Assembly (NCBI RefSeq): GCF_022965805.1
Contig: NC_133101.1
Span: 18,323,054 to 18,387,053 of the forward strand
Direction of reading: 5' to 3'
From: Primulina eburnea
Lineage: Eukaryota > Streptophyta > Magnoliopsida > Lamiales > Gesneriaceae
DNA: 64,000 bases
Below are positions 1-11,204 of the stretch, piece after piece (the stretch's first letter is position 1; each line of letters opens with the position of its first letter). Both the position numbers and the translations under genes were made by a program. The notes beneath the pieces were generated by a model. It worked only from the letters and a program-made list of their open reading frames with translations. It ran no database searches and was not told where the DNA came from.

Positions 1-17
1 GGTCTACAGAACCTACA

Positions 18-29
18 GCTATGATACCA
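18..29 (-). promoter_or_regulatory. Primer binding site of element A
   Basis: On the minus strand this reads as the initiator-methionine tRNA primer site TGGTATCAGAGC with one mismatch (C to T at the position that reads TCATAGC). It lies five bases outside the LTR end, as expected for a Ty3/Gypsy or Copia element. It shows that the body of element A extends to the left of the window and that the adjoining LTR is the 5' one. Confidence 0.8.
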
Positions 30-34
30 CCTGT

Positions 35-1796
35 TGTGGGGACCCGGGTTCTAAATCGAATCTAATTGGGATTAACTGGATCTTTATTATAAATACGGGT
101 CAATTTTTCGCTTTTAACATTAACTCAAATGTCATAATTAAAGCATAACATGTCTCGATAGAAATTTACCAACATAAGGTACATACAAGTCTGTCTAGTA
201 CAAATATACACTAGTGTTCGAATCTCAAATACAAGTAGTTCAAATCTAAACAGAAACTACTAGTAATCTGCTGCTACACCCGGCATCACCACGCTATCAA
301 CTCTCTCATCCTCGTCGTGACCCTGATCCTGCCCCACCTGTCGCCATGCACACATATAGACACGACAACAGCCGGATAACTCCGGTGAGAACAAATCCCA
401 GTATAAAACATGGATGCATGCAATGTAATAAATCATGTACAAGAGCATAGCATAAATCGAATAACATGAATTAAATCTAAAACATGCAAAGGAATACAAA
501 TCTGTATTCACATAAAACTCGTGACTCGACTCATTTCTAATCTAGGGATCCCGGTGTGAATAAGACGATCTGTCACCTACCCAACCACTCGGGGTAACGG
601 TACGTCTTATTCCTAGACTTCGGTCAACTCTGTATCGAATGTCTACACGTAGAGAAACTCGGCAACTACGCGACGATACACCGAACGTCTAGTCTGACAC
701 ATCTGTCAGTCTCGCCTATCTCAGGACTCGAACACAAATCAATAACAAGATATTACATAATCAAATGTAATAACAATCGAGTATGTGATTTAGGGAAACT
801 CGTATCAAGTCAGAATCGAGTTGTGCAATCCCGTGACCACATGAATTATACCTTTCTTGTCGAAGAGTCGGTGTCGTAGTCGAAATCTCGAGTTCACAAT
901 AGCCAAGACAAATCTGAAATGGCATAAACAATGTGCACTTCAATCATATACATCTCAAGCAACTCAATATACAAAGCTGAAATCGGTTTCAATACAATTC
1001 GACGGCGTAACGGCATAATTCTTCGATACCGGTAACTCAAAAATATCATACTCAATCACAATCAACTCATAATCTCATCTAACATCAATATACATGCTGA
1101 AATCTGCATATTCTCAACACAATACATGCTGAAAAATCGAAACAATAGCATACTGTGTCCGAAACTCAATCTGACAACGAATATACGATGCTCTATATAT
1201 CAAGACCACATATTCGAACTCAAATCTGAATTTCCCCAACATGTATATTTCGAAACATGCTGAAAATGGAATATACTTACATCCTTTCGTAGCCAACGAT
1301 GCAAGGATCAATAATCCCTACTCGGAATTAAAATCGGAGCACTAAATTATTCAAACTCCCAAGTTAAAGATCAAAAGAATGAAAGCTCATCCCTCTAAGC
1401 TCTCTCGGTTCATGTTCTGAATGTAAAAAGGAAATGAAGACACATATCATATATTGCATGCAAAGGGACGAGTGTTCATGTTTTTCAAGTGACACGCACT
1501 ACCGCGGGTGCGGTAGCCTAAGAGCGCGGGTGCGCTGATGCTTCGGCTGCAATACATTTTCTGAATTTCAATCACCGCGGGTGCGGCTCTTGCATCGCCG
1601 CGGGTGCGGTCTGCACGCACCGCGGGTGCGGTCTTGCTTCGCACATTCATCACTGCCTACCGCGGGTGCGGTAGTCCTAGCACCGCAGGGGCGGTGTGGC
1701 TTCGGCCATGCTTGCTCAAACTCTCATTTTCATGTCATGCATTCTCATAGCTTCAAATCTAACATCAATGACAAATGATAATTCTCGAGCCTTACA
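35..1796 (-). mobile_element. Element A: 5' LTR of a Gypsy-type element, body outside the window
   Basis: A 1762-bp LTR on the minus strand, starting TGTAAGGCTCGAG and ending GGGTCCCCACA. The same terminal sequences, and a shared block (GTGATTTAGGGAAACTCG near 785), occur in the LTRs of element G, so A belongs to a related family. The right end interrupts the gag reading frame of the Copia element B; the second LTR and the other target duplication are not in the window. The segment 1500-1700 holds several copies of a GC-rich motif, CCGCGGGTGCGGT. No gene is supported inside this LTR. Confidence 0.8.
1500..1700. repeat. GC-rich motif cluster in the LTR of element A
   Basis: At least five copies or near copies of ACCGCGGGTGCGGT, separated by unrelated AT-richer spacers of 10 to 60 bp, within a 200-bp stretch of an otherwise AT-rich LTR. 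Role unknown. Elements C and D carry comparable clusters built from different words. Confidence 0.75.
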
Positions 1797-2512
1797 CATA
1801 CGATTGACTCTAACAAAGAACGTGGCGCATAACGTGGCGGAGGCCAAAACCACGGAGGAGATGATGACCATTTTGTCGGACATGTACGAAAAACCATCGA
1901 CAAATAATAAAGTGCATCTCATGAAGAAGTTATTTAATTTGAAGATGGGAGAAGGTGCTTCGGAGGAAAAACATATAAATGAATTCAACACGATTGTCTC
2001 CCAACTGACATCGGTGGACATCAAATTTGATGATGAGATTCGGGCACTTATTCTTCTGGCGTCTTTACCAGACAATTGAGAACCGATACGAGCAGCGGTT
2101 AGCAACTCTGTTGGAAAAGGGAAACTACAACTCAATGATGTTAGAGATCAAATCCTTGCTGAAGAAGTTCGCAGGAAAGACTCGGGTGAAGCAACATCAT
2201 CGAGATCTGCTCTAAATCTTGACAACAGAGGAAGAGGCAAGAGTGGTGAAAAGGAGTTCCAACCGATGGCGTGGTAGATCCAAGTCGAGAAATGGAAAAG
2301 ACAAAAACATCTTTGAAAAGAATATGAAGTGCTGGAGCTGTGGTGAGACTGGTCACCTGAAAAAGAACTGCAGATCAACGAAGAATAATGCCATTGCTGT
2401 CACTGAGGAAGTACATGATGCTCTGCTATTATCCATGGAAAGCCCTATTGATTCTTGGGTTTTGGATTCGGGAGCTTCGTTTCATACCACTGGTAATCGC
2501 GATGGTATTTGA
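1797..2512 (+). pseudogene. Copia gag and start of protease, broken
   Basis: Begins inside the gag domain because element A has replaced everything upstream. The visible part (around RLTLTKNVAHNVAEAKTTEE) matches the UBN2-type Copia gag. A TGA at 2077-2079 follows LPDN where this family has tryptophan, and the frame shifts near 2262. A CCHC zinc knuckle, CWSCGETGHLKKNC, lies at about 2330-2371 and binds the element RNA in family members. The protease active-site triad DSGA is at 2465-2476. A second frameshift near 2505 separates it from the pol frame. Confidence 0.85.
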
Positions 2513-5498
2513 TAATTATATCGCTGGAGATTATGAAAAAGTTTTCCTGGCTGATGGAAAACCCTTGGAAATTGTTGGTATGAGTGATGTACGGATGAAG
2601 ATGTCAAATGGATCTGTCTGGAAAATCAACAGAGTCAGGCATGTACCAAAATTGACACGCAACCTGATCTCGGTGGGACAGCTCGATGATGAAGGCCACA
2701 ATGTGACATTCGGTGATGGTTTCTGGAAAGTGAAAAAAGGAGCCATGATTGTTGCTCGAGGAAAGAAAACTGGAATACTGTATATGACTTCCAGTTGCAG
2801 AGACACATTAGCAGCTGTGGATGCTGGAGCCAATTCAAGTCTATGGCATTATAGACTTGGACATATGAGTGAGAAGGGAATGAAGATGTTGGTGTCAAAA
2901 GGAAAACTACCAGAATTAAAGACTGTTGAACACCAACTATGTGAAAGCTGTATCTTTGGAAAGCAGAAGAAGGTGATTTTTTCAAAAGGCGGTAGAGAAC
3001 CGAAAGCAGCAAAGTTGGAGCTGGTTCATACTCATGTATGGGGACCATATCCTTTGACATCCCTTGGAGGCTCGAGATACTATGTCACATTCATTGATGA
3101 TTCGAATATAAAAGTTTGGGTTTATTTTCTGAAAAATAAATCTGACGTTTACGAGACCTTTAAAAAGTGGAAAGCCATGGTGGAAAATGAGACCAACTTG
3201 AAGGTGAAGTGCTTACGGTCTGACAATGGTGGAGAATATGAAGATGATGAGTTCAAGAAATATTGTGCACAGAATGGGATCAAGATGGAGAAAACCATTC
3301 CTGGTACACCTCAACAGAATGGTGTAGCTGAAAGGATGAACAAGACTTTGAATGAACGCGCAAGGAGCATGAGATTGCATTCTGGATTGCCAAAATCATT
3401 CTGGGCTGATGCTGTCAACAATGCAGCATATCTGATCAACAGAGGACCTTTGGTACCACTGGACTACAAAATACCCGAAGAGGTTTGGAGCGACAAAGAA
3501 GTAAAACTTTCTTTCTTGAAAGTGTTTGGATGTCTATCCTATGTTCATATTGACTCAGCTAGCAGAACAAAGCTTGATCCGAAATCAAAGAAGTGTTTCT
3601 TTATTGGTTATGGAGATAATGAGTTTGGTTATCATTTGTGGGATGAACAAAATCGGAAGATCATTCGGAGCAGGGATGTAATCTTTAATGAGCAACTTCT
3701 GTACAAGGACAAGTCAGACATTGGAGCTGGAGATGAATGTCCTGATGTTAAGAAGACTGATGAAGTGCCATTGACATATATTCTTGTGAATGAATCGAAA
3801 ACCAGTAACCAAGAAGATGAAGAAGAAACTGCACAAGATGATGACCCACAAACTCCAGTGATTGAACTCAGGAGATCTTTGAGAACCATTAGACCACCTG
3901 AGAGATACTCCCCTGCACTTCACTATATTTTGCTGACAGACAAAGGTGAACCGGAGACCTATGAAGAGGCAATGCAAAATGATGATTCAACTAAGTAGGA
4001 GTTGGCCATGGAAGATGAGATAGATTCACTGTCATCCAATCAGACGTGGGAGTTGACAGAAATTCCGCAAGGCGAAAAGACGTTACATAACAAGTGGGTG
4101 TACCGGTTAAAAGAAGAGCATGATGGTAGCAAGAGGTACAAGGCAAGACTTGTTGTAAAAGGCTTCCAACAACGGAAAGGAATTGATTACGCCGAAATTT
4201 TCTCTCCGGTGGTTAAATTAACCATTATCAGGACAGTACTTGGGCTAGTGGCGAAGGAAGACTTACATTTGGAGCAGTTGGATGTAAAGACTGCGTTTCT
4301 TCACGGTGACCTAGATGAAGAAATTTTTATAAAGCATCCACAGGGCTTTGAAGTACGAGGAAAAGAGAGAATGGTGTGCAAACTTTAGAAGAGCTTGTAC
4401 GGTCTCAAACAAGCTCCAAGACAGTGGTACAAGAAGTTTGATGGATTCATGAGTGAAATAAGTTTCCTAAGGTGTCAAGCTGATCACTGCTGTTATGTGA
4501 AAAAGTTTGACGGTTCTTATATCATACTACTGCTTTATGTAGATGATATGCTGATAGCTGGAGCTTGTCTGGAAGAAATTGATAAACTCAAGAAAGATTT
4601 ATCAAAGGAATTTGCCATGAAGGATTTGGGTGCTGCAAAGCAAATCCTTGGAATGAAGATCTTTAGAGACCGGGTGAATGGATTCTTGAAGTTATCTCAA
4701 GAAGAGTACGTGAAAAAGGTGGTTAGCAGATTTAATATGGATGAAGCTAAATCTGTGAGTACTCCTTTGGCTAGTAATTTCAAACTAACCAAAGCACAAT
4801 CACAATCGACAGAGCAGGAGCAGGCTTATATGAATAAGGTTCATTATGCTTCTGCTGTCGGAAGCCTCATGTATGCAATGGTGTGCACTAGACCAGACAT
4901 AACACATGCAGTGGGAGTTGTGAGCAGGTTTATGAGTAATCCAGGAAAGCAACACTGGGAAGCAATTAAGTGGATTCTCAGGTATTTGAAAGGTACTGCT
5001 AGTTTATCTTTATGATTCAGAAGATCAAATTTGGGCTTACAGGGTTTTGTCGATGCCGATATGGGTGGTGACCTGGATGGCAGGAAAAGTACTACTCGAC
5101 ATGTGTTTACATTAGGTGGTACAGTTGTAAGCTGGGTGTCTAAGCTGCAAAAGATTGTTGCGCTTTTGACTACTGAGGCTGAGTATGTTTCAGTTACAGA
5201 AGCTAGTAAGGGGATGATATGGTTGAGATCCTTTCTGGATGAATTGGGTTAGAAGCTTGAGAGTAGCAAATTACACTGTGACAGTCAGAGTGCTATTCAT
5301 TTAGCAAAAAATCATGCTTATCATGCTAGGACAAAGCATATACAGGTTAGGTACCATTTCATCAGATCACTTTTGGAAGATGGAGTCTTGATGCTAGAGA
5401 AAATTCCTGGAAGTAAGAATCCAACCGATATGCTCACAAAGGCAGTAACCATTGACAAACTGAATTTGTGTTCAACTTTAGTTGGACTGCAAGAATAA
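2505..5498 (+). pseudogene. Copia pol (protease rest, integrase, RT, RNase H), broken
   Basis: One frame runs to a natural stop at 5496-5498 but is interrupted by in-frame stops at 3996-3998, 4386-4388, 5013-5015 and 5250-5252. GAG-pre-integrase with an HHCC-like finger lies at about 2845-2970, and the integrase core at about 3010-3420. The first catalytic aspartate of the core, normally in HTDVWGP, is CAT (His) at 3033-3035; the later SDNGGEY and QQNGVAER motifs are present. RT carries YVDDM, aspartates at 4542-4547. RNase H keeps DAD, TEAEY and CDSQSAIHL. It encoded cDNA synthesis and integration for element B and is no longer functional. Confidence 0.9.
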
Positions 5499-5560
5499 AA
5501 GAAGACATATGAGCTGCTGCGTTAAATGGTGTGAAGTCATGATTAGAAATCAAGTCTTCA

Positions 5561-5571
5561 AGTGGGAGAAA
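5561..5571 (+). promoter_or_regulatory. Polypurine tract of Copia element B
   Basis: AGTGGGAGAAA directly before the 3' LTR, the usual plus-strand primer site of Copia elements. Confidence 0.8.
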
Positions 5572-6071
5572 TGTTAGGTGAAATGTCATAATCAAATTAA
5601 TATATTGCATGTGTTGTCGACATGCTTTGTAAAGGAAATGAAATTTGACAAGGAACCGTGCAGCAATAGTTGATGAAAGAAACGATTTTTTTAACGCGTG
5701 GGAAACGTGTTTCTGTACCTATAAATAAAACTCTTTTGTTTCAGTTTATAGCATCCCAAAAACAAGCGAAGCAATTACAAAGCTTTGTAAATAAGAGAAA
5801 AAAAAAGAGTTTTTTTTTGTTCTCTTGTGTGAGTTAGAGAAAATATTTTCTCGGTTATACTCGGGTTGGGAGTGTGAGATATTTAGTGTATCATTGTGTA
5901 CACTTGTTGTAATATTTCTCCTGTTATTAAAGATTAGCAGTAGCTCCGTGGACGTAGCCTATTTTGGGTGAACCACGTAAATTCTTGTGTTCTTGTTGAT
6001 TGATTATTCCGCAATTTTTCGGTACTATATTATCATCGTGATCGACATCGCTTCGGGGTAATTTCCCAACA
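5572..6071 (+). mobile_element. 3' LTR of Copia element B
   Basis: A 500-bp LTR starting TGTTAGGTG and ending CCCAACA. It follows the polypurine tract and contains a plausible core promoter, TATAAATA at 5720-5727. The partner LTR is outside the window, so its age cannot be judged. The base after it starts unassigned DNA. Confidence 0.85.
5720..5727 (+). promoter_or_regulatory. TATA box in the Copia LTR
   Basis: TATAAATA about 150 bp into the LTR, followed by AAACTC. It is the only strong TATA motif in this LTR and is well placed to drive transcription of the element. Prediction from sequence only. Confidence 0.6.
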
Positions 6072-8079
6072 GTGACATCCTTTTTAGTGACATGATCTCT
6101 TAATTGAGAATGTGTCTATCTTGACCATACATTTTTTAACCAGTCTACTGTTTCTAGTTCAGAGTATCAACATTTTTTATGTTTTTAACATAATATTTTA
6201 ATTGAATCTTTATTTTTAATAATTTCTATTACAGCAAAGATCCTTCGTTAATTTTATTTAGGAATTGTTCTCAATATTGTTGATGAGTTTGATAAACAAT
6301 CTTGTGCTAGTGGTTTCAAATTGAATTGTTGCCACATTGTCGATTGGAGCTAGAAGAAAAATACCTGGATAACACGGTTATATTGCATCATCTAAGGTGA
6401 GTCAAGATTGAGCTAAGATTGTCTAATTAAATTTAGTTTATAATCTCGAAGTAAAAAACACAGTATTCAAAGCCATAATAATGAAATTGAAAAGGAAAAT
6501 ATGAAAATATCTGCATAGCCCTGTTGGAAATCTGATATCCTGCGTAAAATTATTGCTTGGATGCCAAGAAGCTTAAAGATTTATATGCTTTTTATTCAAT
6601 AGTTCAGCTCTGACAAAGAATAATTTTATCTAATTATACCTAGGTGTAAAATGCAGCTTTTTGGCGTAAGATCCAGAAACAACATACGAGCCTTTATCCT
6701 TAAGTGGAGTCAGTTATATGGATCACCTACGCCATTGTGTTCTATCTCTTATTACATTCTCATCGATATTTATATCATGTATAATCATTATTATACAAGT
6801 CTTTTTTGGTCTTCTTCTTTGTCTATCAATATGGATACTAGTCATGGTCTCGCATCTCTTACCTAGAGAGCCTCTATTGGTCTGGTCACCTTTGTACGTG
6901 TCCACATCATCTGAGGCGTGTCTCCTTCAATTTTTCTTCGACAACCCCCAATGTTTCTTTGATCTCCTTTTTTTTAGTCTATCAATTATTGTATGTCTTC
7001 ACATCCACCTTAGCATCCTCATCTTTGTGACTCTAAATATTTTGTTCATGTGTCCGCTTTACCGAACAACATTGGGATACATATAACTTAGCAGACCTAA
7101 CCGTTATTCTCTAAAACTTCACTTTGAGTTTCTGGGGTACCTTACGATCTCACAGAATATCAGATTCACTTATCCAGTTCGACCATCCTACTTGTATTAT
7201 ATGTGATACATCTCAATCAATCCCCACATATTTCTGTGAAAACGATTTTAGATACTTAAAGGTCTCACTCATCGTTAAGACATAAATCGAGTGAGACTCT
7301 ACCATAATTTTTCCTCGAATAAGTCCTCATGAGAACTAAACTCGTGGTCAGTTTGTGGCCATGACGGTGGTTCCTATTTGCCTTCCAAGCATGAGTACGA
7401 TGCCATGGTCATCCATGTAAGCTCGATGCATTTTTCATGAATTGTTTTCGTGGTCCGTCATAATGAGATGATTAGTGTGTCAAACTTAGAGTTGAGGGGG
7501 CAAAGATTACACATACTTGGTCACATAGTTTCTTTGGGTGTCTTTCAGAGCCAATATATTTGACACAATTTTGTTGGTTATTATGTCTTTTAACCAAATT
7601 TGTATCTGTAGCCAACCTATAAATCAAATGAACATCAAGTCGAAGCCTGCAATGCTCAGAATAAAACATGCCAAGTAAGCATCAACACAACTATAAAGTA
7701 CAAAAAAAATGGCAAGTGTGATATCCATAAAAATTGCTTAAACCTAGAAATCTAGTGGATCACATTTCATTCTTGTATTTTAAGTTTTTAGAGTAACAAT
7801 CATATCCTGGAAAGTGCGATACTAGAATGTTTAGGATAGGCATAGTTGCAACTTAGTTCGAATCGAGTTTCAAGCTGGAGTGAGTAATTATTTATCTCTT
7901 GTTCTCATGTGTTGCTTCGGCTTGCAATGCATACTTGTGGTAATATATCCTAGAATGTTGTGTAGAGGTGCGATAAGTCCTGTTTTTGGCTTATCTCTCT
8001 TCTTTTAATTTGAATGGAATGACTTCGTTCATATATTGCATGGACAGGGAGATTGATGCGTATTTGTCATTCAAATTGC
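6072..8079. other. Unassigned host DNA between elements B and C
   Basis: About 2 kb, AT-rich, with no long open frame resembling a known protein. A short stretch near 6315-6396 ends in AAG|GTGAGT, a good donor site, and could be a relic exon, but its translation was not recognised. The block 7141-7460 (ATCGAGTGAGACTC and neighbours) looks repeat-derived but could not be matched to anything else in the window. Confidence 0.5.
8075..8079. repeat. Target-site duplication of element C, left copy
   Basis: ATTGC immediately before the 5' LTR; the matching ATTGC is at 28903-28907 after the 3' LTR. Confidence 0.9.
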
Positions 8080-10042
8080 TGTAATGGCCGAATTTTTAGA
8101 ATAATGTTTTGTATATTGATCCAATTGATGTGAGGCCATTTCCATTAGAAAGATAAGACATAAGACTATAACTTTCCAGTTTTGTGTTTTGTTCAAATCA
8201 TCAGGGAAGACGAGCCAAAAGTGCCCCGAAGTGTGTCGTGTGTATCGTCGTTCCTACAATGACACATGTTGGGAGATTGAGCATAACTTTTTACTCCGAT
8301 ATCCAAATGATCGGAAATTTGGAGAGGTTTAAGAAAATACATAGGGCTACAACTTTGTAATTTACCACTTTTCCAAATTATGAAAGGAAAAGGCGTTTCG
8401 AAAGAAGGGTGTTTTGGCCGAGAGTTCCGCACGGGAATTGATGTGCGCCCGGGCGGGAATTGATGTGCGCCCGGGCGGGCTTTGTTCGAGAAAAAGGGTG
8501 TTTTGGCCGAGAGTTCCGCGCCCGGGCGGAAAAAGATGTCCGCCCGGGCGGCCAACGATTTTAAAAAGCGTATTTTGAGGTTTGGATGGTATATATTAGA
8601 TTGGGGAATGATTTTTGTATCATTTCTTCTCATCCTCATTTCTTTCCATCGGTTTAGAACTAGGGTTCTTCATTTTTCCTTTCATCTTCTAATTTCTTCT
8701 TCAATCTATGGGAGATTTGTTGTAGAAAATTATGAAATAAAGTTAGATTTGTGATCCTCTCCCCAAGATCTTCAAGATGGTGTAAGTATGTTATATTTTT
8801 ATTCAAGTTTGGAAATGGGATGAAGTTTAGAATTTATATTTGTGTTGATATTTGAGATGTTGGAGATGTTGGAGTTGTGTTGGTTTGAATATAAAATGGA
8901 ATTGAAGCCAATGGCAAAGTATATGAGCTAATTTCTTTAGCACGCATGCTATGTGTTTGATGAAATGATTCAATGAATGTTTTTATGGCATATTAAGGTT
9001 AAGAAATTTACGGATCTTGATTCGAAGCAGTATTGAACTAATTATGAATTTTGAACATAAATTACTCTTTTTTGATAGATGATCAAAGTCCTTGAGTTAT
9101 AGTAGAATTCAAAGGTTCAAGACTTCTCACCTACGCATTTCGATCTTCTTTTGGTAATATTTGAAAGGTATGTTACGGTCGGTAACATACGAGGTAAAAG
9201 TATCATTTTTATTTTAAATTGAAAACTCTATGGCTCGATGAATTATTGGTGATTTGATGATGATTGTTGTATTGAGATGAGTTGATTATGATATCGAAAT
9301 GATGATATTGATTTGCATCATTACATTGCATATTGAGCCACTTTTTGATTCAGATTCGATATGGCGGAGGTCGCCTTGATTTATTGATTTGTTGGGCGTA
9401 TGGGGCTATAGTTGAGTTGGCATAGTGTATGCGGAGGTCGCTGCTATGGCCTGAACACTCTCAATAGGCGCACCATAGTCTTGGGATTGTAGAACACAAC
9501 AATCCACCCCGAGCGGATGAGTCGGTGGATGTTGCTGGGTGATTCTATTCACTTGGGTACCCTATGACAGATGATTCACTTGATCTTGAGATTTATTGAT
9601 AGCCCACAGCTTCTGATCATGCATTGCATTATATTGCATCTTTATGAATCTCATATGAACTATATGTAAATTTTAAATTCTCATATGTTATTGATTGTAT
9701 CATACTGAGTTTATACTCACCGCCATTCGGCTACCTCTTGTTTTCATGTGCTTGACGGTAGGTGAGGCGAGGCTTGGGATGCCAGAGTCCAGTTCCAGGC
9801 GAGGAGATACGAGTTAAAGTGGGATTCTCGGGTCTTAGGAGCTATGTGATGATGTTTGGATTTATTTGGTTCACTACTTTATTTTGGCATGTTGAAAATT
9901 ATATTTCAAACATGTGAGACTTTTAAATTATTTTGACGATGTTTATGTGGATTTGTGAACAACAAATTATGTATTTTATTAAATCGTTTGGTTTGATACA
10001 TTTAAAATTATTAGTATTAGATATTGGACCCGGGGCCCCACA
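8080..10042 (+). mobile_element. 5' LTR of element C
   Basis: 1963 bp, starting TGTAATGGCC and ending GGGGCCCCACA, followed within six bases by a primer site. It is slightly longer than the 3' copy (1932 bp), partly because the stretch GGAATTGATGTGCGCCCGGG is tandemly duplicated here (8437-8480). It carries the GC-rich GCCCGGGCGG cluster at 8437-8560. Confidence 0.9.
8437..8560. repeat. GC-rich GCCCGGGCGG cluster in the LTR of element C
   Basis: Four copies of the near-palindromic word GCCCGGGCGG (SmaI-like core CCCGGG) in about 120 bp. The 3' LTR has the equivalent block at about 27325-27410 with fewer copies, one of them eroded to CCGCCGGGCGG. Surroundings are AT-rich. Confidence 0.8.
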
Positions 10043-10047
10043 TTAGG

Positions 10048-10059
10048 TGGTATCAGAGC
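10048..10059 (+). promoter_or_regulatory. Primer binding site of element C
   Basis: TGGTATCAGAGC, a perfect complement to the initiator-methionine tRNA 3' end, five bases after the LTR. Confidence 0.9.
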
Positions 10060-10302
10060 GTAAGATATTTGAGAAAAGGATAGATCAAGTCAGTTTGAAT
10101 TGCTTTATCATGTGATATATTTGCTAGCATTTTCATTGTGCTATGATGTGAAATACATGATTTAAATTGAGATATTATATTGTTGAGCTTTATTCGAGAT
10201 TTTTGAGATTGTTGAGTCTCGAGAGCTAGAGATGATTGATACAAGATCGAGATGATTATGATATGGTGATTTTATATTTGTTTGATCTATTGTATATAAG
10301 AC

Positions 10303-11204
10303 ATGGCTACTCGAGGTAGAGGTCGTGGTAGAGCTAGACAGAATATACCAGTGGCACAAGATCAGGTCAGTGCTACTCATACTCAGATGGATATAACTCC
10401 GACTCCGATGGAGATACTGTTAGCCAAATTTCAGTCTTTGCACCCACCGATGTTGAAGGGTACCGAGAATGCATTAGAGTGTGAAAATTGGTTGGAGAAT
10501 ATGGATCAATTATTTGAATCTTTTGAGTATCCAGATGATCGTAGAATCAAATTAGTTGTTCATCAGTTATTAGATGTTGCTAAGATTTGGTGGATCATGA
10601 CCAAGAAAGCTTTAGAGGGTCGAGGTACGATTGTTACCTGGGATATCTTTAAATCTGAATTTTATCAACGTTTCTTTCCTACCTCTTACAGGAAAGATAG
10701 GGGAGCCGAGTTTGCAAATTTAAAGCAGGGAAATCTGAATATTGAGGACTATGTTGCTAAGTTTTCGAATTTACTGAGATTTGCTCCTCATGTAGCATCC
10801 GATGAAGAAGCTAAGGCGGATCACTTCATAAATGGTCTTAACCAAGATATATTTACCTTGGTTAATACTGGAAGGCCTAACACTTTTGCTGAGGCTCTTG
10901 ATCGAGCCAAGGGAGCTAAAACCGAGATCATTAGACAGAGAGGTCCTCAGTATTCGCAACGACCACAACATCAACAGTTTCGATAGCAGTTCAGACAGGG
11001 TAATACTGGCAGTAACAGTGGCAACATAAGAGAGCAATTTCGGGCTAGAGGCAAGCAATTTAAGAGGCATGGTAGTAATTTTTCGAGTTCAAGTGGATCG
11101 AGACAGTATGGTTCAGTTCAGAGCACTGTTATTCAGGTCCGACTTGTGGTCAGTGTGGTGGTAGACATTATACCGATCAGTGTAGAGGAGTCTCGGGAGC
11201 TTGT
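10303..11204 (+). pseudogene. Gag of element C, first part
   Basis: Starts MATRGRGRGRAR and contains a retrotransposon gag (capsid) domain with FYQRFFPTSYRKD and LKQGNLNIEDYVAKF at about residues 125-155. A TAG at 10984-10986 interrupts it, and a frameshift near 11125 precedes the first zinc knuckle (CGQCGGRHYTDQC). Element D is inserted directly after; the frame continues at 23227 with the second knuckle. The protein would package element RNA. Confidence 0.88.
11200..11204. repeat. Target-site duplication of element D, left copy
   Basis: CTTGT before D; the identical CTTGT follows D at 23222-23226 and is part of the gag sequence of element C. Confidence 0.92.

Larger units (their letters stand above)
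1797..6071 (+). mobile_element. Element B: Copia retrotransposon, 5' part missing
   Basis: Domain order is gag, CCHC knuckle, protease, GAG-pre-integrase, integrase, reverse transcriptase, RNase H: integrase precedes reverse transcriptase, which defines Copia. The 5' end is cut by the LTR of element A at 1796; its 5' LTR and the start of gag must lie beyond A, outside the window. The 3' LTR (5572-6071) is complete. Several stops and frameshifts show it is dead. The RT-region motifs (SLYGLKQAPRQWY, YVDDML) resemble the Tnt1/Tork group, but the lineage is only a guess. Confidence 0.9.

Noticed and set aside
6651..7086. Open frames of 71 and 122 codons with hydrophobic stretches
   Set aside because: Composition is that of T-rich non-coding DNA, no recognised domain, and no partner exon.
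10048..10060. TGGTATCAGAGCG looking like part of a tRNA
   Set aside because: It is a primer site next to an LTR; no tRNA cloverleaf surrounds it. The same holds at 18, 40902, 49953 and 59671.
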